A stretch of 64,000 bases of DNA from JAGQOZ01 sp041399205 (lineage in GTDB: Bacteria; Planctomycetota; Planctomycetia; Pirellulales; Pirellulaceae). How positions within the stretch are numbered: the stretch's first letter is position 1; each line of letters opens with the position of its first letter. The DNA is taken from the NCBI GenBank assembly GCA_041399205.1, contig JAWKTK010000013.1, positions 62,001-126,000 of the forward strand, read 5' to 3'. The notes beneath the pieces were generated by a model. That model had not been told where the DNA came from, did no database searches, and saw only the letters and a list, made by a program, of their open reading frames with translations. Below, piece after piece: positions 10,187 to 20,559 of this stretch. A program made the translations under genes and the position numbers.

Positions 10187-10618
10187 TTTTGAGATTCTGA
10201 TCTGAATTGAAATTTGCAATTCGTTCCGCCAAGCTTGTCCGGCTCGACAAGCTTGGGTTCTAAATTCGCTGGAACCATCTCTTGAATGGTCCGCTAGCGG
10301 CCGCAATCTTTCTGCAGTTTTTGTCGTTTACCGAAGACTGCTAGCCGTGCAGGCTGCATGTTTTCGAAACTTCTTACAAACGCGGTAAAACCCAAAAAAT
10401 CGCTTCGACTCGTCGCCCGAACATTCCGACTACTACACACAGCGAAAGTATTTTGACCCACATAGCACGCGCCCAGTGGTGGGCTGAGCAGTGCTTCGTC
10501 AGATTTGTTCAATTCGTTGGCGCGTTTTCAAGTTGCAAATCCTGTTGACCCGCTTTGGCTTGGTTTCGACCAAGCACAGGAAAGGCAACGCAAACGGCCG
10601 ACTCCAGGAGGGTAATTG
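10187..10618. other. Intergenic region with one hairpin
   Basis: About 430 bases without a gene. It contains the hairpin at 10229-10256 and, at its right end, the ribosome site of the next gene (aggagg, 10606-10611). Nothing else recognised. Confidence 0.5.
10229..10256 (+). terminator. Terminator-like hairpin, no U tract
   Basis: A perfect 11-bp stem (ccaagcttgtc / gacaagcttgg) with a 6-base loop, 42 bases after the small membrane gene. No T run follows on either strand. It resembles the hairpin after rpoD in lacking the T tract. Confidence 0.45.
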
Positions 10619-11434
10619 ATGAAACGGTTTATGAAGGGATGCATCGCGACAATCCTAGTCGTTGTGCTCCAAGCATCGGCCTTTGCCGACGACGAGCAGA
10701 TCGCCAAAGAGATTGTGACTCGTCTACAGAAACAACAAACACAGTCCAACTTGAACGACTTCAATATTGGCGTTCAAGTGGACAACGGCACCGTCACCAT
10801 GATGGGCCAAGTGGCGAATTCGAACAGCGCGATGACCGCCCTGGATATCGCTCGCCGAGTTCCCGGGGTGCGGCTGGTCATTAACGACTTGTACGTGCAA
10901 AACGAAACACCTACTCAGGCTTATCCTGCGAATCAAATTCAGCAAGCTTCGGCCCAAGTTCCGCAGGCTGCAGTTCGGCCAACACAACCCGTTGCCGCGA
11001 CGGTAGCTGTACCAACGGCACCTGCGGTCGGAGCTGGCGTTCCGCAGATGGCCATGCAACAACAACCTGCACCGCAGCCGCTGGCATTCGCGAAGGCTCG
11101 TCCGATGACGGCCAACGTTCAACCGATTTCGCGAACGGACTATTCGTACAGCAACATCAACACTGCCGCCGGTCCCGCTCCGGTTCCCATGGGACACAAC
11201 GGTAGCGGTGCGATGCCTGCCGGCTACGATTCGCCACAGGTTCCAAACTACGCTTGGCCTAGTTACGCAGCTTCGCCCAACTACGCGGCACTGACTTATC
11301 CGCAACAATATTCACCCACCGCTTGGCCTTACATCGGACCGTTCTATCCCTATCCGCAAGTTCCGCTGGGATGGAGAAAGGTCACGTTGGAATGGGACGA
11401 CGGCTGGTGGTTCCTGGACTTCAAGTCCAAATAG
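10619..11434 (+). CDS. Exported BON-domain protein with Pro/Ala/Gln-rich tail
   Basis: 271 residues from the ATG at 10619, seven bases after AGGAGG; a TTG directly before it is ignored. A signal peptide covers about 1-24 (ending ASAFADD). A single BON domain follows at about 25-90 (VQVDNGTVTMMGQVANSNSA), a fold thought to bind phospholipid or link to envelope structures. The rest is low-complexity Ala/Pro/Gln/Tyr sequence with repeated NYAxPSYA-type pieces, ending in a more ordered stretch (GWRKVTLEWDDGWWFLDFKS). It is probably periplasmic or on the outer membrane. A strong intrinsic terminator follows, so it is monocistronic or last in its unit. The function is not known beyond the fold. Confidence 0.8.
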   Translation: MKRFMKGCIATILVVVLQASAFADDEQIAKEIVTRLQKQQTQSNLNDFNIGVQVDNGTVTMMGQVANSNSAMTALDIARRVPGVRLVINDLYVQNETPTQAYPANQIQQASAQVPQAAVRPTQPVAATVAVPTAPAVGAGVPQMAMQQQPAPQPLAFAKARPMTANVQPISRTDYSYSNINTAAGPAPVPMGHNGSGAMPAGYDSPQVPNYAWPSYAASPNYAALTYPQQYSPTAWPYIGPFYPYPQVPLGWRKVTLEWDDGWWFLDFKSK

Positions 11435-11782
11435 CGTCAACGCATAACACCGAGTATTAACTCGCAGGGCCTCGGGCGATTCGTCGTCCGAGGCCATTTT
11501 TATGCGCTGACCGCAGCAACCAATTTGAACCGTTGATAGCACTGCCAGCGGTTTATCGCTAGATTGCGTGAACGGTCATGTTCGGAAATTTCGAAATTTT
11601 CGGACTAGACGAAAAAACCTGCAAGTTCGGAACAGTTTGACACGATGAATGGTGTTAGTGATCGAGCTAAGTTCATTCCGACCCAAACGAGAAGACTGGT
11701 TCGAACGAAACAAGAACAATGCGACTGGCCCGGGAAGCGGCCGATATCGCAGGAACGAGACTGTATGCTGAGGATTAAGTCC
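11435..11782. other. Intergenic region with terminator
   Basis: 348 bases. It holds the terminator at 11468-11501. From 11645 the frame of the next gene is open with an in-frame ATG, but that stretch is charged, has no ribosome site and would put residues before the signal peptide, so I treat it as leader. Confidence 0.5.
11468..11501 (+). terminator. Rho-independent terminator
   Basis: An 8-bp GC-rich stem (ggcctcgg at 11468-11475, ccgaggcc at 11488-11495) followed by A and five T. It ends the BON-domain gene transcript. Confidence 0.85.
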
Positions 11783-12352
11783 ATGTCTCATAAGTCGATG
11801 AAAGCGACCATTTCCGGGTTGCTGGCAGCGGTGACGATTTCTTCGATCGGTTGCACGCATGTTGGCCCGAGCCTGGGAATCTTTGCCGTTCCCATTCCGG
11901 TGACGCCTTACTTGCAAGACAAGAAAGAAGACCAGTTCTGGGAACATGAACGGTATGACCGAGTTCCTATCTTGGGGCCCATCACCTCTGGTGGTCCCGC
12001 TGTGGCGTTGGATCCGCCCAGTGATGACGAAATTATTCGAACCTTGGAACGCAGCCACCACGTAGAAGGCGGCTTCCCGTTCTTGCACGAAGTACAACGT
12101 AACAACGTGCGAATTCGCAAGGACCTGATTGCCGACTACGTCGATCCGGTCCGAGTCTACCCGTTGATCGGTCCGGCTCAGCTGCACCACGCTCATTACA
12201 AATGCACCGTGACGTTCAGCGAAACCAAGCGAATTGGCTGGCCCGTTCCGCATACGTTGGAAGATCAAGAAGTTGTGGAAGTCCTTTACATCGATCACAA
12301 CCACCTGCACATGGTAGGCGATGTCGATACTGGAGTTGCGTCTAACTATTAA
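11783..12352 (+). CDS. Lipoprotein, unknown function
   Basis: 189 residues from the ATG at 11783, eight bases after AGGA. The N-terminus is a lipoprotein signal peptide with the lipobox SSIGC at about 20-24 (ISSIGCTHVGPSLG), so the mature protein should be lipid-anchored at Cys24. Upstream in-frame ATGs at 11645 and 11765 exist but lack a ribosome site. The mature part is acidic with several His and Tyr residues (QLHHAHYKCTVTF, YIDHNHLHMVGD) and no domain I recognise. It is followed by a strong terminator and so looks like a single-gene unit. The His-rich end could bind metal, but this is speculation. Confidence 0.75.
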   Translation: MSHKSMKATISGLLAAVTISSIGCTHVGPSLGIFAVPIPVTPYLQDKKEDQFWEHERYDRVPILGPITSGGPAVALDPPSDDEIIRTLERSHHVEGGFPFLHEVQRNNVRIRKDLIADYVDPVRVYPLIGPAQLHHAHYKCTVTFSETKRIGWPVPHTLEDQEVVEVLYIDHNHLHMVGDVDTGVASNY

Positions 12353-12777
12353 GCCACACCAACAACGCGTCAAATGAAATCGAATGCCAAGCATTCGATT
12401 GCAGAGCAGAGGCGAGCCCATGGCATTCTCCGGTGCCATGGGCTCTTTTTCGTGATGTGACGTCGGTGGCAGCTCACGAACACCAAACACACCGCGTTTG
12501 ATCCGACACTATTGGCCACATGGGCAGAAACAGCAGAAACCTCCTGGCAATACTCGCTTTCGAACGCTACGGGCGAGCATTTACTCTTGTAGAACCGCGG
12601 CTTCGCTGTTTTTTTGCTTGAATTGGTCTAGCCAAAATCGCGATGGTTCTTTTATCATCCGCCGCGCGGAGGCTCTGCACGAGTTTTCCTGCGGAGATGC
12701 GCACCTCGGCGTAGGGACTTTGCGCTCACGAACTGCCTTTCTCATCAGTGGATGCTTTGGAATTCACGGAGGAAATT
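12353..12777. other. Intergenic region with terminator
   Basis: 425 bases. The terminator at 12414-12450 is the only structure I can support. The right end carries the GGAGG ribosome site (12768-12772) of the LysM gene. Short open frames here have no coding look. Confidence 0.5.
12414..12450 (+). terminator. Rho-independent terminator
   Basis: A perfect 12-bp stem (gagcccatggca / tgccatgggctc) with an 8-base loop and five T. It ends the lipoprotein transcript. Confidence 0.88.
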
Positions 12778-14244
12778 GTGAACGGGATAAAGAACACCAT
12801 CGTTTTTGCCACGCTGTTAGCGGTTGGTTATGGCGCCTATGTGGTACTGAATAATCCGCCGTCCAATCAATTCGGCCAGGAGAATCCCGAACTGGCGTTC
12901 GAGGACCTTGACCTTCCGTCCGTGGACACCAACGTGGACGAAATCGTCGACACTGCCTCGGAAGCGTTGGACAATACCAGTAAGGCGGTCACGAACCTGG
13001 CAGAGCAAACGCAGAAAAAGGCGAATGGACTGCTGGAAAAGATGCAGCCGCCTAAATTCGAATCGGCCGCAGACGCGTCCGATAGCATGTTCGACAAGCC
13101 ATTTTTTGGTTCGCCAAGCAACGCCGATTCGAAACCAGAAGTCGCGGACGCGACTTCCTCGAATAACGAGCCACTGGCTGAATCACCTGATTCAGCTTAT
13201 GCGTCGCTGCCCACTGACGCACGCACGTCACAAGACGTCGGCGATTACGCCACAAACTTGGCAACGCCACAACAGAATACGTCAGACGATTCCACGGTTG
13301 ACGACGCATTTGCTTCGTTGCCTGCGCCAAGTGAAGATCGGTATTCGATTGACAACTTTGATTCGCCGGCGAATACGGACGATGATTTCTACAGCCGTTC
13401 GTCCGACGCATCAGCAAATGCCAATACGATCGATTCGCCGAGCTCTGATTCGTATGCCACCGATCTTTCGGACTCGCCCGATTCGAACCAGAACGGAGCA
13501 GGTGTTCACTCGGGCACAGCGGTGGAAAATCGAGAATTCGAACAAAAGTGGACGGAACTGGAACCGGTTTTGGCTCGAGGCCGTTTGCATGATGTGCTGA
13601 AGGAACTATCGGCTTGGTACAACGAATCAACGTTGACTGCGCAGCAGCGTAACCGTCTCTTAAGCAAACTGGATCAACTGGCTGGCACAGTGATTTATTC
13701 TCCGCAAAGCTTTCTGGAACCGACGTTGCATACGGTGCGAAATGGCGAAACGTTGGATAGTATTGCCAAGCAATACGGCGTCTCCACCGAATTTGTTGCT
13801 CGTGTCAACGGTGTTGCTCCTAGCTATCGGCCGATCGCGGGTGAAACGGTGAAGTATGTGACGGGTCCGTTTCGAGCAGAAGTGAGCGTCGGACGGTCTG
13901 ATTTGACAGTTTTTCTGGGCCCATATTACGCAGGGCGTTTTCCGGTCAAACTGGGTGACGAATTTCCTCGGCAAGAAGCCACGTATGAAGTTTTTGAAAA
14001 ACACGACGGCCAAGAATACTTTGATGCCAAGACGGGATACCGAGTACCCAAGGGGGATTCGCAGAATCCGTATGGTGATTGTTGGATTTCGCTTCGTGGT
14101 GATCAGGTTACGCCGGGAAGTAAATTTGGAATTCACATCGACAACGGAAACCTGTCGGGAATGGGGATTGCCGTTTCGGAAGACGATGCCGACGATCTGA
14201 AGGCCATCTTAACCATCGGATCTCCGGTTGCTGTTCGCCCGTGA
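12778..14244 (+). CDS. LysM protein with YkuD-like C-terminal domain lacking catalytic Cys
   Basis: 488 residues from a GTG at 12778 with GGAGG five bases upstream; an ATG ten codons earlier lacks such a site. One transmembrane anchor covers about 3-24, then a long Ser/Asp/Asn-rich linker (about 60-255). A short helical region precedes a LysM domain at about 320-365 (LHTVRNGETLDSIAKQYGVS). The C-terminal 120 residues resemble an L,D-transpeptidase (YkuD) fold (FLGPYYAGRFPVKLG, FGIHIDNGN, DADDLKAILTIGSPVAV). Where YkuD enzymes have HxxxxSHGC there is no Cys; the segment reads LSGMGIAVSEDDADD. So it is probably a peptidoglycan-binding, non-catalytic envelope protein. The annotation as a degenerate YkuD domain is an inference from order and pattern. 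Confidence 0.75.
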   Translation: MNGIKNTIVFATLLAVGYGAYVVLNNPPSNQFGQENPELAFEDLDLPSVDTNVDEIVDTASEALDNTSKAVTNLAEQTQKKANGLLEKMQPPKFESAADASDSMFDKPFFGSPSNADSKPEVADATSSNNEPLAESPDSAYASLPTDARTSQDVGDYATNLATPQQNTSDDSTVDDAFASLPAPSEDRYSIDNFDSPANTDDDFYSRSSDASANANTIDSPSSDSYATDLSDSPDSNQNGAGVHSGTAVENREFEQKWTELEPVLARGRLHDVLKELSAWYNESTLTAQQRNRLLSKLDQLAGTVIYSPQSFLEPTLHTVRNGETLDSIAKQYGVSTEFVARVNGVAPSYRPIAGETVKYVTGPFRAEVSVGRSDLTVFLGPYYAGRFPVKLGDEFPRQEATYEVFEKHDGQEYFDAKTGYRVPKGDSQNPYGDCWISLRGDQVTPGSKFGIHIDNGNLSGMGIAVSEDDADDLKAILTIGSPVAVRP

Positions 14245-14327
14245 TAGACCGAATTTGCTATGATGAAAATCTATCGCAAATGAACAGTGTCAAAGTTGCT
14301 GTTCCTGCCGCGTAGCTGTTTCTTAAG

Positions 14328-14912
14328 ATGTTTGTGATCGAGCAACCGATGAATGATTTTTCGTTTTCGTATGATCGTCCCGCGTTGATGGAACTGATTC
14401 GCCAAGAAGCACTCGAATTTGGCGATTTCACGTTGGCATCGGGGAAGAAGGCCAGCTTCTATTTGGATTGTCGCAAAGTCACGCTGAATGGCTTGGGAGC
14501 CGTGCAGATTGCTGCGGGCATGTTGGATTTAATGCAGGACGCCTGGCCTGACGCCGTTGGTGGCATGGCCATCGGCGCCGATCCGATTTCGGCTGCCATC
14601 ATTACCATGTCGGCCTTGCGAGGCCAACCGTTAAAGGGCTTTATCGTGCGGAAAGAAGCCAAAGAGCACGGCAAAGGCCGCATGGTGAAGGACCGGCATG
14701 CGGGCCAAAGCGTGGTGATTGTGGAAGACGTTGTCACGACCGGTGGAAGTTCGTTGCGAGCGATCGAACATGTGGAAGCGTTTGGACTAAAGTAACCGGC
14801 GTGTTGGCCATTATTGACCGTTTGTCAGGTGGTCGCGAAGCATTCGAAGCAAAAGGCTATCCGCTCAAGACACTGTTTACCGTTCGATTTTGGGATCGAA
14901 CCGAATAGTTGA
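14328..14912 (+). CDS. pyrE: Orotate phosphoribosyltransferase PyrE (two frameshifts near the 3' end)
   Basis: Converts orotate and PRPP to OMP in pyrimidine synthesis. The N-terminus may be the ATG at 14328 or that at 14349 (MNDFSFSYDR); neither has a clear ribosome site. Typical motifs are present: FTLASGKKASFYLDCRK and the PRPP loop VVIVEDVVTTGGSSLRAI. The first frame stops at 14795 right after EAFGLK. Inserting one base there continues as VTGVLAIIDRLSGG and EAKGYPLKTLF; a second one-base insertion near 14887 gives the end VRDFGIEPNS with TGA at 14910-14912. Both continuations match the family end, so the shifts look like sequence errors. The total of about 195 residues is normal. Confidence 0.88.
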
Positions 14913-15007
14913 CGCCACGACAATACCTACGTGCGGACCAACAAACGCTCGCCTGCCTGAAAGTCGTATCTCGAACGTCATCAAGAGACCACGGAAGCAT
15001 CCAATTT

Positions 15008-15068
15008 TCCTCTCTTACGCGTTTCGGGCTACTAAAATCACAACTTCAAAAAAGGTCTGCTTGGGGCT
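15008..15068 (+). repeat. Interspersed repeat family 1, copy 1
   Basis: About 60 bases beginning tcctctcttacgcgtttcgg and containing cacaacttcaaaa, located 96 bases after the pyrE stop. The same pattern (ttacg(c)gtttcgggct, about 10-15 bases, caacttcaaaa) occurs at 25298-25348, 27692-27743 and, inverted, 32292-32350. Confidence 0.6.
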
Positions 15069-15131
15069 ATGAGAAATCGCTACTGCACGAGGCGGTAGTC
15101 AGCGGAATTCACTGGCTGTGAAACGAATGAC

Positions 15132-15788
15132 ATGGAAACGTCACTACATCGCACGCTGAAGAACATCTACGCCGGTGTTGCTGGCCAGTCGGAAGTGAAA
15201 CTTGATTCGTTCCGAATTGATGCCATTTGTGGCGACCAGTTGGTGGAATGACGGTTCGCTGCGGCGAACGTCCCAAAATCAAGAAGCTGTTGGCGGCGGG
15301 TCATGACGTTCGAGTGGTCAAGCCGATTGTGGCGCGAAAAAGATTGGTCAAACGCAAGGCTCAGGGGAAAGCCGTGGCCAGCGAACGGATGAGTCCTAGC
15401 CGCGGTTGCATCTTGGATATTTTTCATGAACTGATTTATTTTCGCGACGTTTTTCCGCATCCGAATCTGACGTTGGATGTTCCACTGGTATCGGTTGAAG
15501 AATGGCGATATCCATCGAATCATCGTCGCAGAAAGTATCGCAAGAAATTTGCTGTGGAAGACCAATTCTTATTGGAAATCATCGAAACCAGGCAGTTTCA
15601 GACCAAACGAGACTTTGAAGTTGATTCCACGTAACATGCCTTCGCTGTTTACCACGCAGCACTTGGCTGAAGCATTGCAGGTGGATCGCTGGTTCGCGCA
15701 ACGAATTGCCTACTGCTTGCGTCATATGAAAGCACTCAAAACGCAAGGCAAGCAGCGCAATGCGATTCTGTATCGTTTTGCTGCCTAA
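15132..15788 (+). CDS. Conserved protein of unknown function, apparently broken by two frameshifts
   Basis: Three overlapping open frames join into one protein of about 218 residues. It starts at the ATG 15132 (TLKNIYAGVAGQSEVKLDSF), shifts frame after GDQLVE near 15247, continues with KPIVARKRLVKRKAQGKAV, ILDIFHELIYFRDVFPHP and VEEWRYPSNHRRRKYRKKF, then shifts again near 15615 to end with LFTTQHLAEALQVDRWFAQR and LKTQGKQRNAILYRFAA. The early part has a nuclease-like look (a D at the end of one strand and KPI after VRVV), and the end resembles a small winged-helix unit. I recall similar uncharacterised planctomycete proteins but cannot confirm a family. Function not assigned. Confidence 0.6.
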
Positions 15789-16036
15789 GTTTGCCAGCGT
15801 TTCATTTGACCGCCGACATAGCAACAGTCGATGCTAATAGAGTTGTGATGGAATTGCCTGCTGGCATTCGGTTGTTGGTTCGATATGCCACATCAGATTA
15901 AGAGGTCGCGTGCGGGACGTTATGTCGAGTCCGGTTCGGGCGGTCAAACAACGCCAGCAAGACGGCATTGCCAGCCATGCTGTGAAAGCGCAGAAGGCGG
16001 TCAGTTTGTCAGCAACAAGAAACAGGGACTTCTTAG

Positions 16037-19000
16037 ATGACGGATCATTCACATACCGGTTATTTTCGCCGGAGCAAGTCTGGACAACCCCTTCGCCGTA
16101 AGTTGTTGACGTGGAAGCGAATTGTTGCTGCTGCGGTCGTGGGAGTTTTGGGAGCCGTTGCCTTAGCGCCTACGTTGATTTCACATCCGGCGATCCTAAA
16201 TCGCTTGGTTGCGTGGAGCACGCAAGCGTTGCCTGGCCGCGTGGAAATCAAGTCCGCTCGACTACGTTGGCTGTCACCGAACGAAATTTACGGCCTGACC
16301 GTTTGGGATGCGACCGACTCTGTTCTGCTTCAAGCCGAACGCCTATCCATTGACCGTTCGCTAGTCGAATTGGTTCGTCAGCAGAGCCAATTCGGGACGG
16401 TGCAAGTGACCAATCCTACGCTGTTTCTGGTGCTCAACGGAGAAGGGAGCAACCTGCAGGACTACTTGGCCGCCATGCCGGGAATCCGAGCCCACCGACT
16501 CAACCGCGTCGACGGACTTGCAGGTAAACCCGTGGAAAACGGATGTATTGATGTCTCCGATACCACTGAGCCTGATCAGACTTGGTCCCTGCAGAGCCTG
16601 AATGTGGAATCGCAGGTTGCTATTCAAAGTGCCCAGGCGTTGGCTCAGATGCAAGGCAAGCTGGCTACCAACGTTTTTCGCAAGTTAGAAAAGGAAGGCC
16701 AACGGAGCTGCAGTTTGCTTGGCAGACGGCGTCTGATTTTACTTCGTTGGGAACAGGCGAATTTCAGTTTCACGCGGAGTCGCTGCCTCTGGATCTGACT
16801 CGGTTGGTGTTGGCTCGAATGGCACCAAACACCGCGGTCAATGGTTCGCTGCAGGGTTCGGCTGACGGCAAATGGTCAACGGCTGGCGCAAAGCAATTTC
16901 AGCTTCATACGGATTTGTCGGTTGCCAACCTTGTGGCTAAATCACCTGAACTGCAGGGCGATGTCATTCAATTGGATCGGGCGTCGTTGAACATCCAAGT
17001 GACCACGAAAGACGATACCATTACTGTAGAGCAAATGACGTTCACGTCGGACGTGGCGTCGGCCCAAGCGGTTGCGAACGTGCAATCGAGCCAGCTGGAA
17101 TTCGCGGATTGGCGAGCGATCGTGACGACCATTCTGGACGCCAATCAATTTGAAGCGAGCGGTGACGTCCAATTGGTTCCGTTGACCGGCATGCTGAAGA
17201 ATTCTTTGGCTTTACGAGCGGACACGCAGGTGACCGGCGGGCAAGTCAAATGGTCACTGCAACGGCAAGCAGATGCCGACCAGCGAACCTTGACCGCCAC
17301 CATCGAATCTAAAGGCATCGCCGCGAGTCGACCAAGCATGGAGATAGCGCCGCGAGGCCCTATCAATATCACATTGGCGTTACGCGAAGCTGATCGACAA
17401 ATCCGACTGACGAAGTTGTGTGTCAGTCTGCTTTCTTGGGATTGCGAGGCACCGGCGGGCTGGATCAAGGCCGTCTGGCGGCTCGGATTCATCTGGGGCG
17501 TTTGGCAAGCGAGCTAAGCGACATCGTCGACTTGCAGGGACAGCAGTTTGATGGCGAACTAGTGACGCAGTTGCAATGGGAAACGCAGCAAAATGCCGCG
17601 TACTACCGGTCGAATTCAATCCGATCGCTTTCTGTATCAACAGCCCAACGGAACTCGCTGGGACGAAAATGACATGCAACTCGCCTTCCAAACCATGTTG
17701 ACGTTACAGGGCTGGGTGCCAGGCAGTGTGAACGCATTTCGCGCCAACCTGGTGACTCCAGAAGACACACTGGACGTGCAGTTGACGCAACCGGTTGCTC
17801 AAGTTGCAGCCGATACTCGATGGCCACTGCGAGTGCGGCTGTGCGAAGTTTATGAAAGTGCATATCCAGCGATTCTATTCGCTGTTGCCGATGGAAGGCC
17901 GATGGATTGCCGGCCAGGCCGATGTGACGGCGGATATGGTCGTGTCGCCACAAGTGATTGATATTTCGCAGTCGCAAGTTCGCGTGCAAAACTTCCGTTA
18001 TCGCCAAGACGGAGTTGATATTCGCGAACCGCAGCTCACTTGCAATGCCGTGACGTCGATTGACTTAACTTAGACAAGCTGGTCTGTCAATCATTTCAAT
18101 TGACATCGTCCACGATGAATGCCAACGCCCAACCGATCAACGTTGACTTAGCGGCCATGACCGTGGCGGGCAATGCAAAACTGCAAGGCGAAATCGCGCC
18201 GTTGATGGCGTGGTTTCCCAGTAACGAACCCAATGCAAAGATGTCAGGCAAGGTGGACGCCAACGCAAAGTTCGTAACCAACGGAGTGACCACTTCGGCC
18301 GATGTGCAGGCCACGCTGCAAAACTTCAAGTATCAATCTCGACAAGCCGCGACGCCTGCCAATTGGGACGAAGTTTGGTTCGAACCACAAGCCCAACTGG
18401 CCGCTCGGATGACTTACAACGCCGAAACGGATGAACTGCAGACAGAATCGTTCGAATTGGACGGTGACAGCGTCGACGTGCAGTTGGCTGGAAATGTCCA
18501 GCAGCTACGCACGACGCCTCGTTTGGCCGTGCAAGGAAAAACGGTTTACCACTTAGAGAAACTGGCACCTCGGCTACAGACTCTGTTCGGGACGTCGATG
18601 CAATTGGCCGGTTCGGTAGAAAAACCGTTCGAGGCGACAGGGCCATTGTGGGAGCCAGCCATTTCGTCTGGTTCGATGTCTTCAGGCTCGACAACGCGTC
18701 CGGTCAGCGTCTCCGACAACGCCGCAAACCGGCCGCTGGTGCCGTTGCAATTGAAAGCCAATGCGGGAGTGGGTTGGGATCAGGCCAGTGCATATGGGCT
18801 TTCTTCCAGGTAGCGGCAGCGTGGACACTCGGCTGGAGCAAAGGCGTCCTATCGGTGCTGCCTGTCGTCTGCAGATTGGCGGTGGAACATTGGCCGCTGC
18901 ACCGAAATTGGACTTGCGCTCGTCTGCTCCGGTAAGTTAATACGCCGGCAATGAAACTCGGTTGGATCAAGTGGAACTAACTGCCGAACTGTGTCGAACC

Positions 19001-19615
19001 TGGTTTCGCTTTGTGGCACCGTTACTGGCGGATTCCACCGAAGCCGAAGGAAAATTTTCGGTGCAATTGAATGGTGCTCGAGTGCCCCTGTATGACACCT
19101 ATGCGTCCCAAGTGGCTGGCAACTTGGGAATTCATGGTGCTCGGATTGGCCCCGGCCCGCTGGGGCGTGAATTTCTGGCCGTCGCGCAGCAAATCAAGTC
19201 GCTGACAAAAGGCGGACAAGATGCTTCGCGGATTTTGGATCCCAGCAGACCGTGGCTTACAATGCCGGAACATCAGATTGCTTTTGACGTCCGCGACGGT
19301 ACGGTTCGGCACAATAACTTGACGCTTCAAATTGCGGACGTACAAGTTCAGACGGCCGGCGCTGTGGCGTTTGACGAACGTATTTCCTTGGTAGCTAAGA
19401 TTCCCGTGCAAGACGACTGGATTGGGAACGAACGCTGGTTGGCCGGATTGCGAGGTACCACGTTGGATGTGCCCGTCACGGGAACGCTCAGCCGTCCACA
19501 GTTGGACAAGCGAGTGTTTGCGACGCTGACGCAGAAGGCGGTGACCGGAGCGGCCGAATCGTTCATTCAGGACGAAGTCCAAAATCAGCTGCAGCGATTG
19601 TTTAAGCGGAATTGA
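16037..19615 (+). CDS. AsmA/DUF748-like large envelope protein, broken by several frameshifts
   Basis: A chain of open frames covers 3.6 kb on one strand, together about 1,190 residues. It starts at ATG 16037; residues 22-46 form one N-terminal membrane anchor (RIVAAAVVGVLGAVALAPTL), followed by VEIKSARLRWLSPNEIYGL, a typical start of AsmA/TamB-type proteins, which span the periplasm and are linked to lipid transport or outer-membrane biogenesis. The body is rich in Gln, Ala, Ser and Thr in long beta strands. The last frame (18962-19615) ends VPVTGTLSRPQLDKRVFATL and an amphipathic helix (QDEVQNQLQRLFKRN). Shifts are needed near 16690, 17450, 17610, 17860, 18090, 18800 and 18940. Given intact composition on both sides of each, I take them as sequence errors. 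Family call by architecture only. Confidence 0.65.
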
Positions 19616-19687
19616 CCTAGCCGTCGCCAGCTTCAAGAATGAATCTAAGAATGTCATCCCCTTCGTACCGCAAAACCAGGACTGACC

Positions 19688-20430
19688 ATGAAGATCCTTT
19701 TCAAGCACGGCCGGATACCATCCAACGAACAGCGGCAGACAACCAGTATTTTCTTGCCCGAACTAGGCTTGGCATTGATGCCGGCACCGGCTTTTTTCGA
19801 ATTCGCGAACACCTAGAAACCGATACGCTGGATATTTTGCTCAGTCATGCCCATCTAGACCACACGGTTGGTTTAACGTTCTTGTACGGCATCACGCATC
19901 AAAAAGAGGTTACACAGATTCGAACGTACGCGCCAGCGCAAAAACTGGACGTGATTCAACAGCATTTGTTTCATCCGGACCTGTTTCCGTTGCCACCGAA
20001 TTTTGACTGCGTTCCGCTGGCAGATTCCGGCGTCAATCGACTGTGCCATGCCCAAGTATCGTCGGTTGCTATTCCGCATCCCGGTGGTGCCGTGGCTTAC
20101 CGGATAGAATCCGATTTAGAGCCAAAGACGCTGGCGTACGTGACAGACACCACGGCCGCGTCCAACGCTGCGTATGTAGATTTGATTCGAAACGTGGACG
20201 TCTTGATTCACGAATGCAATTTTCGCGACGGCCAAGAAGATTTGCCGAATTGACCGGTCACAGTTCGCTAACACCGGTCCTGCAGTTGGTCGCGCCAATT
20301 GCAGGGCCAACTGGTGCTGACACATATCAATTGCTACGAAACCAGTGATCATCCGCTGGGGCCGCGAAACATTGATCAAGTGTTTCCGAATACGATTATT
20401 GCCACCGACGGTTTGGAAATATCGGTGTGA
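19688..20430 (+). CDS. MBL-fold metallo-hydrolase (ribonuclease Z-like), frameshifted
   Basis: Starts at ATG 19688 (MKILFKHGRIPSNERQTTS). A shift near 19770 leads to LGIDAGTGFFRI and the zinc motif SHAHLDHTVGL, then PHPGGAVAYRIE, AYVTDTT and VLIHECNF. More shifts near 20250 and 20300 give AELTGHSSLTPVLQLV and finally LVLTHINCYETSDHP ending at the TGA 20428-20430. The HxHxDH motif and the later D and H residues fit the metallo-beta-lactamase fold with two zinc ions; the order resembles RNase Z-type or AHL-lactonase-like hydrolases. Substrate unknown. Total about 247 residues. It sits between the AsmA-like gene and, convergently, an acyl-CoA synthetase. Confidence 0.75.
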
Positions 20431-20559
20431 CACATTGCACGTTCTGAGGTGGGGGATATGCGACATTACTTTTCAGGACTCGTCACCTCGTCCGTCACGT
20501 CATTCACTGCTCCTGTCCCACCAGCCTCATTTAGCTCATCAAAACCATTACGTCATTCA

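Noticed and set aside
10724..11308. 194-residue ORF opposite to the BON-domain gene
   Set aside because: Arg- and Ser-rich shadow of a low-complexity gene; no ribosome site or domain.
15834..16052. 72-residue ORF before the AsmA-like gene
   Set aside because: Poor composition, no ribosome site, and it overlaps the start of the AsmA-like gene on the other strand.
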